Source: Byssovorax sp. (lineage in GTDB: Bacteria; Myxococcota_A; Polyangia; Polyangiales; Polyangiaceae). From it: a stretch of 59,054 nt of DNA. Positions 36,150 to 43,265 of this stretch are shown here, in pieces. How positions within the stretch are numbered: the first letter of the stretch is position 1; each line of letters opens with the position of its first letter. The notes under the pieces are model-generated. The model had not been told where the DNA came from, made no database searches, and saw nothing but the letters and a program-made list of their open reading frames with translations. The position numbers and the translations under genes were made by a program. The stretch is from contig JANYGI010000105.1 in NCBI GenBank assembly GCA_025362495.1, forward strand, positions 1 to 59,054, in the 5' to 3' direction.

Positions 36150-36421
36150 GGGCGACTTCAGCGCTGAGCGCGGGCTGGGTCGCGTTGTTGACATCGTTGA
36201 CGCCGGCCCTGGCGGCCGCGTGCCCGTACTGCGCCTCGACGCAGAACAGCGGCAACGGGCAGACGATCGCGCTCGGCGCGTTCATCGCGCTCCCGTTCCT
36301 CGTCACCGGGGTGATCCTCAAGGTAATTCAATCCGAGCGCGCCTCGCACGGCGCGCCCGGTACGCACAAAGAGACGTCGAATCAGTCGAGCCAGAGCGGT
36401 TCGCGGAGGATAGCGGAATGA
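36146..36421 (+). CDS. Small CPYC membrane protein between COX4 and COX2
   Basis: 91 aa from the ATG at 36146, which overlaps the COX4 stop (ATGA); its own stop overlaps the COX2 start (ATGA). An N-terminal signal (ALSAGWVALLTSLTPALA) ends at AAA, so the CPYC motif that follows begins the mature chain on the outside. One transmembrane helix (ALGAFIALPFLVTGVILKV) and a short polar tail follow. The tight coupling on both sides makes it a probable oxidase subunit or assembly factor, perhaps acting on the CuA cysteines. Family not recognised. Confidence 0.8.
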   Translation: MRATSALSAGWVALLTSLTPALAAACPYCASTQNSGNGQTIALGAFIALPFLVTGVILKVIQSERASHGAPGTHKETSNQSSQSGSRRIAE

Positions 36422-37266
36422 CTGCACGACGGCTCCTGCGGGCCGTGACGGGCCTCGCGATGGGCGCGGGCGCCCTTCTGACGGCTCCGTTCGCGTTCGC
36501 GGCGGCTCCCCAACCCGGCTCGGGCTACGGCCTGCCTGTCGACGTGTCGGCCGAAGGCCACCGGATCGACTGGCTGATCGGGGTCACCAACGTCCTCACG
36601 GGCATCCTCTTCGTGCTCATGCTCGGGTGGATCCTCTACGCGGCGATTGGCCACAACGAGAAGCGCCACGTCGCCGCTCACGATCACGGCGACAGCCGCA
36701 AATCGATCTTCCTCGTCCTCGGGATCGCCGGCTCGATCTTCTTCGTGGTCGACGGCAACCTGTTCTTCAACTCCACGACCGATCTCGAAGAGGTGTTTCA
36801 CAACTTCGACAAGGTGGAGAAGGACCCGGCCACGATCCGCGTCGAGATCAACGCTCACCAGTGGGCGTGGGACACGCGCAGCGCCGGCCCCGACGGGAAG
36901 TTCAACACCAAGGACGACATCGTCTCGCTCAACGACATCAAGATCCCGGTCGACACCCCGGTGATCTTCGAGGTCGCCTCGACCGACGTCCTCCACGCCT
37001 TCAACCTCCCGAACTTCCGCGCCAAGGTCGACGCCGTCCCCGGCCAGATCAACCGCTTCTGGACCCAGGGCAAGACGGTCGGCGAGTACGAGATCGGCTG
37101 CGCTCAGCACTGCGGGACGAACCACTACAAGATGAAGGGTGTAATCACCGTGCTCTCGAAGGAAGACTACGCGCGCTGGGCCAAAGAGGCCTCGGAGAAC
37201 TCGGCGCGGCTCTTTGACGAGAACGACAAGGACGCCCACTGGGGCTGGGACTGGAAGGGCAACTGA
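36418..37266 (+). CDS. ctaC: Cytochrome c oxidase subunit II
   Basis: 282 aa from the ATG at 36418. The signal peptide ends AFAAAP; two transmembrane helices and a periplasmic cupredoxin domain follow. CuA ligands are all seen: His in STDVLHAFNLP, and CAQHCGTNHYKM with the two Cys, His and Met. In this motif the residue between the cysteines that is Glu in mitochondrial-type enzymes is Gln. The electron-entry aromatic region reads NAHQWAWDTR. An insert of the form DGKFNTKDDIVSLNDI precedes the domain core. No fused cytochrome c; a separate cytochrome is encoded at 39697. Confidence 0.96.
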   Translation: MTARRLLRAVTGLAMGAGALLTAPFAFAAAPQPGSGYGLPVDVSAEGHRIDWLIGVTNVLTGILFVLMLGWILYAAIGHNEKRHVAAHDHGDSRKSIFLVLGIAGSIFFVVDGNLFFNSTTDLEEVFHNFDKVEKDPATIRVEINAHQWAWDTRSAGPDGKFNTKDDIVSLNDIKIPVDTPVIFEVASTDVLHAFNLPNFRAKVDAVPGQINRFWTQGKTVGEYEIGCAQHCGTNHYKMKGVITVLSKEDYARWAKEASENSARLFDENDKDAHWGWDWKGN

Positions 37267-37269
37267 GCC

Positions 37270-39054
37270 ATGGAACAACACATCCATCCCGAGCCCAAAG
37301 CCTTCATCTGGAAGTACGTCTTCTCGATTGACCACAAGGTCATCGCGAAGCAGTTCCTCTGGACGGGGCTGATGTTCCTCGCCCTCGGCGGCACGCTGGC
37401 GATGATGATCCGCTGGCAGTGGGCCTACCCGAAGACGGCGGTCCCGGTCGTCGGCGCTCTGTTCCTCTCCCACACGGGCGGGGCGATCACGCCGCCGACG
37501 TACACCAGCATCTTCACGATGCACGGCCTGATCATGATCTTCTGGGCGATCACGCCCATCCTGATCGGCGCGTTCGGCAACTTCTGCATCCCGCTGATGA
37601 TCGGCGCTCGGGACATGGCGTTCCCGAAGCTGAATATGTACTCGTACTGGATGTTCTTCGCCTCGAGCGTCCTCGTGATCCTCTCGTTCACGTCGCAGCT
37701 CGGCGCTGCCTCGGCCGGGTGGACCACGTATCCGCCGCTGTCGACGAACGTGGGCGCCCCGGGCTGGGGACAGACGTACATGGCGCTCGCCATCTTCGCG
37801 ACCGGCGTGTCGACGATCATGGGCGGCATCAACTACATCGTCACCGTCATCCGCTATCGCGCGCCGGGGATGACCTGGTTCCGCCTGCCGCTGACGATCT
37901 GGGGAATGTGGCTCACGGCGATCCTCAACGTGCTCTTCGTCCCCGTGCTCGGCTCTGCGGCGCTCCTGCTCTCCCTCGACCGTCTCGCTGGCACCCACTT
38001 TTTCGTGGCAGGCGCGGCTGTCGGGATCCAGGGCGGCGATCCGATGCTGTTCCAGCACCTGTTCTGGATCTTCGGGCACCCCGAGGTTTACATCCTGATC
38101 CTGCCCGTCTGGGGCATCGTCGGTGACATCCTCTCGTTCTTCTCGCGCAAACCGGCCTTCTGGTACAAGGGCTCCGTCTTCGCGATGATCGCGGTCACGG
38201 TCCTCTCGGCGGTCGTCTACGGCCACCACATGTACCAGACCGGCATGGCGCCGCTCCTCGGCCTCGGCTTCGAGATGCTGACCCTCGCGATCAGCGTCCC
38301 CGCCGTCGTGCTCTTCGTGAACTGGCTCAACACCATCTGGAAGGGCTCGCTCCGTCTGGAAGTGCCGATGCTGTTCGCGCTCGGCATGGTGTTCGTCTTC
38401 GGCGCCGGCGGCCTGACTGGCCTCCTCCTCGGGACGATCTCCACGGACATCTACCTCCACGACACGATGTACGTCGTCGGTCACTTCCACCTGACGATGG
38501 CCGCCGCTTCGTTCCTCGGGAGCTTCTCGGCGCTCTACTTCTGGTTCCCCAAGATGTACGGGAAGCAGATGGACCAGAACCTCGGCAAGGTGCACTTCTG
38601 GGGCTCGGTCGTCTTCATCACGCTGGTGTTCGGCGGACAGCTGGTCGCCGGCTACTCGGGGCAGCATCGCCGCCTCTTCGAGCCTTACCAGTACACGTAC
38701 ATCCGGCACCTCGCGCCGCTCAACCGCTGGACGAGCTTCGCGGCCTTCGCCCTCGGCGCGACCCAGCTCATCTTCGTCGTCAACTTCATCAAGAGCATCT
38801 TGATGGGGAAGAAGGCCGAGCAGAACCCCTGGCACGTCTCGACCCTGGAGTGGACGCACTGCGCCTCTCCGCCCATCTATCACAACTTCGACATCGTCCC
38901 GACGGTCGTGCGCGGCGCGCACGAGTACGCGGATCCGGCGGTGAAGAAGAAGTTTGGTCGCGACTACCTCGATCAGGTGGAGCCGGGCCTCAGCGCCGTG
39001 GACGAGGACTCCTCGGCCGGGATGCCCGAGCCCGAGGCCATCGGCGCCGAGTAG
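37270..39054 (+). CDS. ctaD: Cytochrome c oxidase subunit I
   Basis: 594 aa with 12+ helices. The catalytic subunit reduces O2 to water. Low-spin haem His in FTMHGLIMIF; CuB and cross-linked Tyr/His in FGHPEVYILILP; CuB pair in YGHHMY; high-spin haem His in VGHFHLTMA. The D-channel is preserved: GARDMAFPKLN and the Glu in GHPEVY. In the K-channel helix, the position holding Lys in the usual VPTGIK motif is Leu here (VPAVVLFV, 38296-38319), and the preceding Thr is Ala. A Glu occurs one turn or more earlier (GFEML). A C-terminal tail of ~70 residues is cytosolic or peripheral. Confidence 0.97.
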   Translation: MEQHIHPEPKAFIWKYVFSIDHKVIAKQFLWTGLMFLALGGTLAMMIRWQWAYPKTAVPVVGALFLSHTGGAITPPTYTSIFTMHGLIMIFWAITPILIGAFGNFCIPLMIGARDMAFPKLNMYSYWMFFASSVLVILSFTSQLGAASAGWTTYPPLSTNVGAPGWGQTYMALAIFATGVSTIMGGINYIVTVIRYRAPGMTWFRLPLTIWGMWLTAILNVLFVPVLGSAALLLSLDRLAGTHFFVAGAAVGIQGGDPMLFQHLFWIFGHPEVYILILPVWGIVGDILSFFSRKPAFWYKGSVFAMIAVTVLSAVVYGHHMYQTGMAPLLGLGFEMLTLAISVPAVVLFVNWLNTIWKGSLRLEVPMLFALGMVFVFGAGGLTGLLLGTISTDIYLHDTMYVVGHFHLTMAAASFLGSFSALYFWFPKMYGKQMDQNLGKVHFWGSVVFITLVFGGQLVAGYSGQHRRLFEPYQYTYIRHLAPLNRWTSFAAFALGATQLIFVVNFIKSILMGKKAEQNPWHVSTLEWTHCASPPIYHNFDIVPTVVRGAHEYADPAVKKKFGRDYLDQVEPGLSAVDEDSSAGMPEPEAIGAE

Positions 39055-39058
39055 CCCC

Positions 39059-39643
39059 ATGGGAGACGTCGTCGAGCTCCGCCCCCGGGCACGCGAGGAT
39101 TTCACCTCGGTGATCGGGATGATGATCGCCCTCGGTGCCTGGGCGATGATGTTTGGCGCGCTCTTCTTCATGTACGCCGGGATGCGCTCCCACGCGCTGA
39201 TGTGGCCGCCTCCCGGCGTCCCTCGTCTCCCGATCGGTCTCCCCGCCCTGAACACCGCGGTGCTGCTCGCCTCGAGCGGCGCTTTCTCTCTGGGTCTCCG
39301 CTCGCTCCGCAAGGGCGAGCGGCGCGCCCTCTCGGCCTGGCTCGCCGCCGCGGCGGCGCTCGGCACCACGTTCCTCGCCCTCCAGGTCGTGGTGTGGCGC
39401 GACGTCTGGGCCTCCGGGCTCCAGCCCTCGACCGGAGCGTACGGGTCGGTGTTTTACGGCCTCACGGCGCTCCACGCGGTCCACGTCGCCGCGGGGATCC
39501 TGGTGATCCTGCTCGTCCTCGTGCGGTCGCTCCTCGGGAAATACACCGAGCACAACGTGATGCCAGTCCGCCTCCCGGGCATGTTCTGGCACTTCGTCGA
39601 CGCTGTCTGGGTATTGATGTTCGTTTCGCTGTACCTCCTCTGA
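39059..39643 (+). CDS. Cytochrome c oxidase subunit III-like (copy 2)
   Basis: 194 aa, starting 4 bp after the COX1 stop, so co-translated with it. Shares the COX3 signatures GSVFYGLTALHAVHVAAGI and PGMFWHFVDAVWVLMFVSLYLL with the copy at 34999, and has about five transmembrane helices. The two differ in the N-terminal half, and this one lacks the long polar start. Either both subunits occupy the complex (an expanded subunit III) or one replaces the other under some condition; this cannot be decided from sequence. Confidence 0.92.
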   Translation: MGDVVELRPRAREDFTSVIGMMIALGAWAMMFGALFFMYAGMRSHALMWPPPGVPRLPIGLPALNTAVLLASSGAFSLGLRSLRKGERRALSAWLAAAAALGTTFLALQVVVWRDVWASGLQPSTGAYGSVFYGLTALHAVHVAAGILVILLVLVRSLLGKYTEHNVMPVRLPGMFWHFVDAVWVLMFVSLYLL

Positions 39644-39696
39644 TTCACGCAGGGGCCGCTCGCGGCCTCGCCATGGACCAACGGATAGAGCCCTCG

Positions 39697-40908
39697 ATGA
39701 ACCGCTCCTTCAAATCGATTCGCAGCGCGCGCAGCCTCGCGAGCCTGGCCAGCGCGGCCAATCTGGCTCTCACCGTCGTCGCCGGGGCCGCAGCGCTGCT
39801 CGCCGGCGCGTGCGCGCCCGACAAGATGCCTTTTCCCGAAGGGGAGACGCACACGTTCGCGACGCTGAACGAGGACGGGTCGGCCAAGCCGGACGGCCTC
39901 GCGGTCTCGGCCCACGATCTCAACCTCGGGTATCAGTCGTACACGCGCTACTGCTACGCGTGTCACGGCGTGAAGGGCGATGGACACGGCCCGGCCTCGT
40001 ACGGCCTGCGCCCGCCGCCGCGCAACTTCACCCTCGGCATCTTCAAGTTCGCGCGCCTCCGCTCCAGCGACGAGCTGCCGAACGACGCCGACCTGAAGTA
40101 CATCGTCAAGAATGGCCTCCACGGCTCGGCGATGCTGGCGTGGGACATACCCGACGAGGAGCTCGGTCGCGTCCTCAACTACATCAAGACCTTCGCCCCG
40201 CAGAAGTGGGAGAAGACCAAGAAGAACGGCGATCACGTCAAGACGCTCGAGGTCTTCGAGGCTCCCGCCGATCCCTGGGCCAGCAAGGAGGTCGAGGCCA
40301 TCGCCCGCGGTCAGGAGCTCTACCACCTCAAGGCCGAGTGCCTGAACTGCCACCCTTCGTACCTGGGCAAGGAAGACTTGTTCAAGCTCTCGACGGTGGC
40401 GGCGAAGCGCGAGCCCGACACCTTCAAGGCCATCGGCGGCTTCCGCGACGATCCCCATGGCTCGGTCGCCAAGGACTCGGCCGAGTACGCCGTTCGCCTG
40501 CTCCCGCCCGACTTCACCTTCAACCAGGTGCGGTCGATCCACCCGGGCTCGGAGATCAACGATCTCTTCCGCCTGATCTCGTTCGGCGTGTACCCGATCA
40601 TGCCGGCCTGGAAGGGATCGCTCGAAGACAAGGACATCTGGGCGATTGCCCACTATGTCAAATCGCTCATCGATCTCCGCTCCAACCCGGCCGCCGCCGC
40701 GAAGCTGAAGGACGGGTTCGAGGCGCAGAAGGGCTTCGAGATCCCGAAGGCGCCCGAGCCGGCGCCGGTCGTCGACGCGACGCCGACGGACACGGCGCCC
40801 GCCGATCCGAAGGCCACCGGCGCCAGGAAGGACGATCCGAAGGCCGTCGATCCGAAGGCCAAGGATCCGAAGACCAGCGGCGTGAAGAAGGCTCCCGTCA
40901 CGCAGTAG
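39697..40908 (+). CDS. Di-haem c-type cytochrome lipoprotein
   Basis: 403 aa from the ATG at 39697, preceded by GGATAGAG; an ATG at 39673 is in frame but lacks a ribosome binding site. The signal peptide ends LLAGAC, so the protein is probably lipid-anchored. Two CxxCH sites bind haem c: YCYACHGVKGDGHGPAS (~residue 90) and ECLNCHPSYLG (~residue 222). A Met/His sixth ligand for each can be proposed but not fixed. The C-terminal tail is Lys/Asp/Pro-rich. Its place at the end of the oxidase operon suggests it donates electrons to CuA. Confidence 0.93.
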   Translation: MNRSFKSIRSARSLASLASAANLALTVVAGAAALLAGACAPDKMPFPEGETHTFATLNEDGSAKPDGLAVSAHDLNLGYQSYTRYCYACHGVKGDGHGPASYGLRPPPRNFTLGIFKFARLRSSDELPNDADLKYIVKNGLHGSAMLAWDIPDEELGRVLNYIKTFAPQKWEKTKKNGDHVKTLEVFEAPADPWASKEVEAIARGQELYHLKAECLNCHPSYLGKEDLFKLSTVAAKREPDTFKAIGGFRDDPHGSVAKDSAEYAVRLLPPDFTFNQVRSIHPGSEINDLFRLISFGVYPIMPAWKGSLEDKDIWAIAHYVKSLIDLRSNPAAAAKLKDGFEAQKGFEIPKAPEPAPVVDATPTDTAPADPKATGARKDDPKAVDPKAKDPKTSGVKKAPVTQ

Positions 40909-40932
40909 CCAAGAGGCTCTCTCGCCCGCGAG

Positions 40933-40962
40933 GAGGGCAGCGTCGACACCGGCGCTGCCCTC
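40933..40962 (+). terminator. Terminator of the oxidase operon
   Basis: GAGGGCAGCG (40933-40942) pairs perfectly with CGCTGCCCTC (40953-40962), loop 10 nt, followed by ACGCATTTTG. It is 25 bp beyond the cytochrome stop. Confidence 0.75.
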
Positions 40963-41037
40963 ACGCATTTTGTCGGACCGGGGCTCACGCGGCTCCGTCT
41001 TTCCCGAACAGACGGCCGGCGTGAAGCCACGAAGATA

Positions 41038-41062
41038 GGTGTCCGCCGCGAGCGCGGACACC
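41038..41062. other. Perfect 9-bp hairpin upstream of the GH18-like gene
   Basis: GGTGTCCGC (41038-41046) pairs with GCGGACACC (41054-41062), loop 7 nt. It lies about 54 bp before the start at 41116. Possible operator or leader hairpin. Confidence 0.4.
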
Positions 41063-41115
41063 CGCGTTGCTCACCGACGATTGCACGAGGATGCCTGGGA
41101 GCTACCGTCCTCGCG

Positions 41116-42312
41116 ATGAGATCAATACGCTCGCTTCGACTCGCGACACTGGCAATCTCGCTGACTGGCATTCTTGGCGCGTCGTGCTCTCCCGAGCTCC
41201 CGGAGTCCACCGCGCGCTCGCAGATGGAGCACCGGCTCCAGGGACCGCGCCCTCACGCGCTCTGTGGCTGGCTCTACGAGCACCCCGACGACGCCGACAC
41301 CGAGGTCGCTTACGACACCTTCGCCGCTCACGCCGACGACTTCGACGCCGTTCACCCGAAGTGGTGGCGCGTCGGCTCGCCGACCACGATCGTCAACCAC
41401 GTGCGGGGCACGAGTACGCCGTATCGCGGCTTCCACGACCGACGCGTGCTCGATCACACCACGCCCGGCGGGGCCCACACCCGGCTGATTCCCCTCGTCG
41501 CGGCGACGGCGCCCGGCGACGCGGCCTTCGTTCACCGGATGATCAACGATCCCGATCTCCGCGCCGCGCACGTGGCCGCGCTCACCGACGTCGCCGTCGA
41601 CAACGGCTATGATGGCCTCGATCTCGACTACGAGCACCTCGCCGCGGCCATGGAGAGCACCCCGCCTCACGTGTCGATGGCCCACGAGCGCGCCGCGATG
41701 TCGGCCTTCATCGCCGCCGTCGCCGACGCGCTCCACGCCCACGGCAAAGAGCTCTCGCTCGCCATCCCCGTCAACACCTCGGGCAGCTCCGGCTTCGATC
41801 TCGAGGCCATCTCGGCGGCCGCCGACGAGATCCACGTGATGGGCTACGACTTCCACTACGAGGGCGGCGATCACCCGGGGCCGACTGCCCCGCTCGGCTG
41901 GCTCCAGGGCTTCATCGATCACGTCGCGTCGATGGATGGCGGACAGCGCGCCTCCCGCTTCATCCTCGGCCTCCCCAACTACGGCAACTACGGCGCTCCC
42001 GGCGGCGAGGTCCTTGGCTGTGAGCCGCTCTCTCACTGCTACGATCTCTTCGACGGTGGCTATGCCACCACCACCGACGAGCTCGAGCGCCACGGCCAGG
42101 GAGACGTCGATCCCGGCCGCTCCCCCAACGTGGCCCTGCGCGGCGGCGAGCACCTCTATTTCGAGGACCTCGCGTCGCTCGAAGAGAAGGTCGCGGCCGC
42201 GAAGGCAGGTGGCTTTGGCGGGATCAGCTACTGGGGTATCGGCGGCGAGCCGACGGTGCCGGGGCCGCGCACGTTCTTCCAGATGGTGCGGAGTCACTTC
42301 CCGCGCCCGTGA
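41116..42312 (+). CDS. GH18 chitinase-like lipoprotein
   Basis: 398 aa. The signal peptide ends in a lipobox-like LGASCS, implying lipid anchoring outside the cytoplasm. The body is a TIM-barrel of glycoside hydrolase family 18 type: the catalytic DxxDxE motif is intact as DGLDLDYEHL, preceded by an SGG-equivalent strand (RLIPLVAATAPG). IHVMGYDFHYEG and ISYWGIGGEP match later barrel strands. Family members cleave chitin or peptidoglycan-like glycans or act as lectins; the substrate is not predictable. The 3' end lies 7 bp from the convergent DUF1501 remnant. Confidence 0.85.
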   Translation: MRSIRSLRLATLAISLTGILGASCSPELPESTARSQMEHRLQGPRPHALCGWLYEHPDDADTEVAYDTFAAHADDFDAVHPKWWRVGSPTTIVNHVRGTSTPYRGFHDRRVLDHTTPGGAHTRLIPLVAATAPGDAAFVHRMINDPDLRAAHVAALTDVAVDNGYDGLDLDYEHLAAAMESTPPHVSMAHERAAMSAFIAAVADALHAHGKELSLAIPVNTSGSSGFDLEAISAAADEIHVMGYDFHYEGGDHPGPTAPLGWLQGFIDHVASMDGGQRASRFILGLPNYGNYGAPGGEVLGCEPLSHCYDLFDGGYATTTDELERHGQGDVDPGRSPNVALRGGEHLYFEDLASLEEKVAAAKAGGFGGISYWGIGGEPTVPGPRTFFQMVRSHFPRP

Positions 42313-42319
42313 GCCACAA

Positions 42320-42955
42320 TCACCCCGATAGCAGCGCTCCGTCGTACTCCCCGTAACCACCGGGGATGAAGAAGTCTTTGCCCGGCGCGAGGCCGAAGGC
42401 CCTGATCACCGTGGCAGCGATGTCCTGCGACGTCGGTGCCCGGACGACCTTGGTCCCGGCCTCATCGATGATCGGCACCGGCGCGCCGAGCGGCGAGCCC
42501 TGCGCCGTCTCGTCGTAGCCGCGGCGCATCTGATTGCCCTTCACGTTGCCGCCGACCAGGATACCGCACGTCGCCGGGTGGTGGTCCGTCCCGTCCTCGC
42601 CGCTGTGCGCGAACGTCCGCCCGAAATCGCTGTAGATGTAGACCAGCGTCTCGTCGAGGAGGGTGCCAGTCCCCGACGAGGCGGGGGTGAGCGACATCTC
42701 GTTCAGCATCTGCCCCACCGCCTCGAGGGCGATGCGGAGGTGGCTCGTCTGGGCCCGCGCGCCGCCGGAGAAGTGCACGTCGAAGCTGGTATTGCCGATG
42801 CTCGTGGCCCGGAGCGTCAGGCTCGTCACCAGATCCGATTTGAGCAATCGCAGCGCGAAATCGTAGGATCCACCCGAGCGGACACTGCCGCAGGTGTCGG
42901 CCGAGCCGATGCACGCCGTCGCGAGCGAGCCGCCCGAATAGAGCGGATCGCACGA
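42320..42955 (-). pseudogene. DUF1501-type protein, 3' remnant only
   Basis: An open frame of ~211 codons encoding the C-terminal part of a DUF1501 (sulfatase-fold-related, secreted) protein: CDPLYSGGSLATACIGSADTC, YIYSDFGRTFAHSGEDGTDHHP, and FFIPGGYGEYDG. Intact relatives are about twice as long. There is no in-frame standard start or upstream signal. It begins abruptly at about 42950, exactly where the neighbouring gene's reading frame loses sense. The metal-site-like D/H residues of the C-terminal half remain. Non-functional unless the locus is reconstructed by another copy. Confidence 0.75.
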
Positions 42956-43265
42956 AATACGGGCACGCGCCGACGTAGCCAGTCCGCGCGTCCTTGCCCG
43001 CTTCGAGCGGCAGGAACACGCCCTCGTAGACGCGGTCGACCTCGGCCGGCGACGCGTCGACGGCGAGGGAATGCAGGAACCAGTAGTGGAGGATCGATTT
43101 CACCTGCGCGGGATCGGTGCTGCCCACCGCGATGTTCGCGCTCGCGGGCAGGAGCGCCGCGTTCGGCGTCTTCGCCAGGGCCTTGCCACACCAGCGCTGC
43201 GACACCTGGGTCATCGTCCCGACGAAGCTCGGCGAGACGGTGCTATCGGCCTTCATCTGCACCAT
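42954..43265 (-). pseudogene. 5' fragment of a gene fused out of frame to the DUF1501 remnant
   Basis: From the ATG at 43265 the frame encodes a protein-like ~104 residues (VQMKADSTVSPSFVGTMTQ, LHYWFLHSLAVDASPAEVDR, ending GYVGACPYFV). After ~42954 the frame continues to 42462 but becomes Arg/Gly-rich and is antisense-like. The break coincides with the DUF1501 remnant's beginning, so the 3' end of this gene and the 5' end of the DUF1501 gene are both missing. The start overlaps the upstream gene by 23 bp. Confidence 0.65.

Noticed and set aside
36382-39369. A 995-codon open frame on the minus strand across the oxidase genes
   Set aside because: It is antisense to COX2, COX1 and COX3, whose families are certain, and its translation is Arg/Glu/His-rich and featureless. 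High GC3 creates such shadows.
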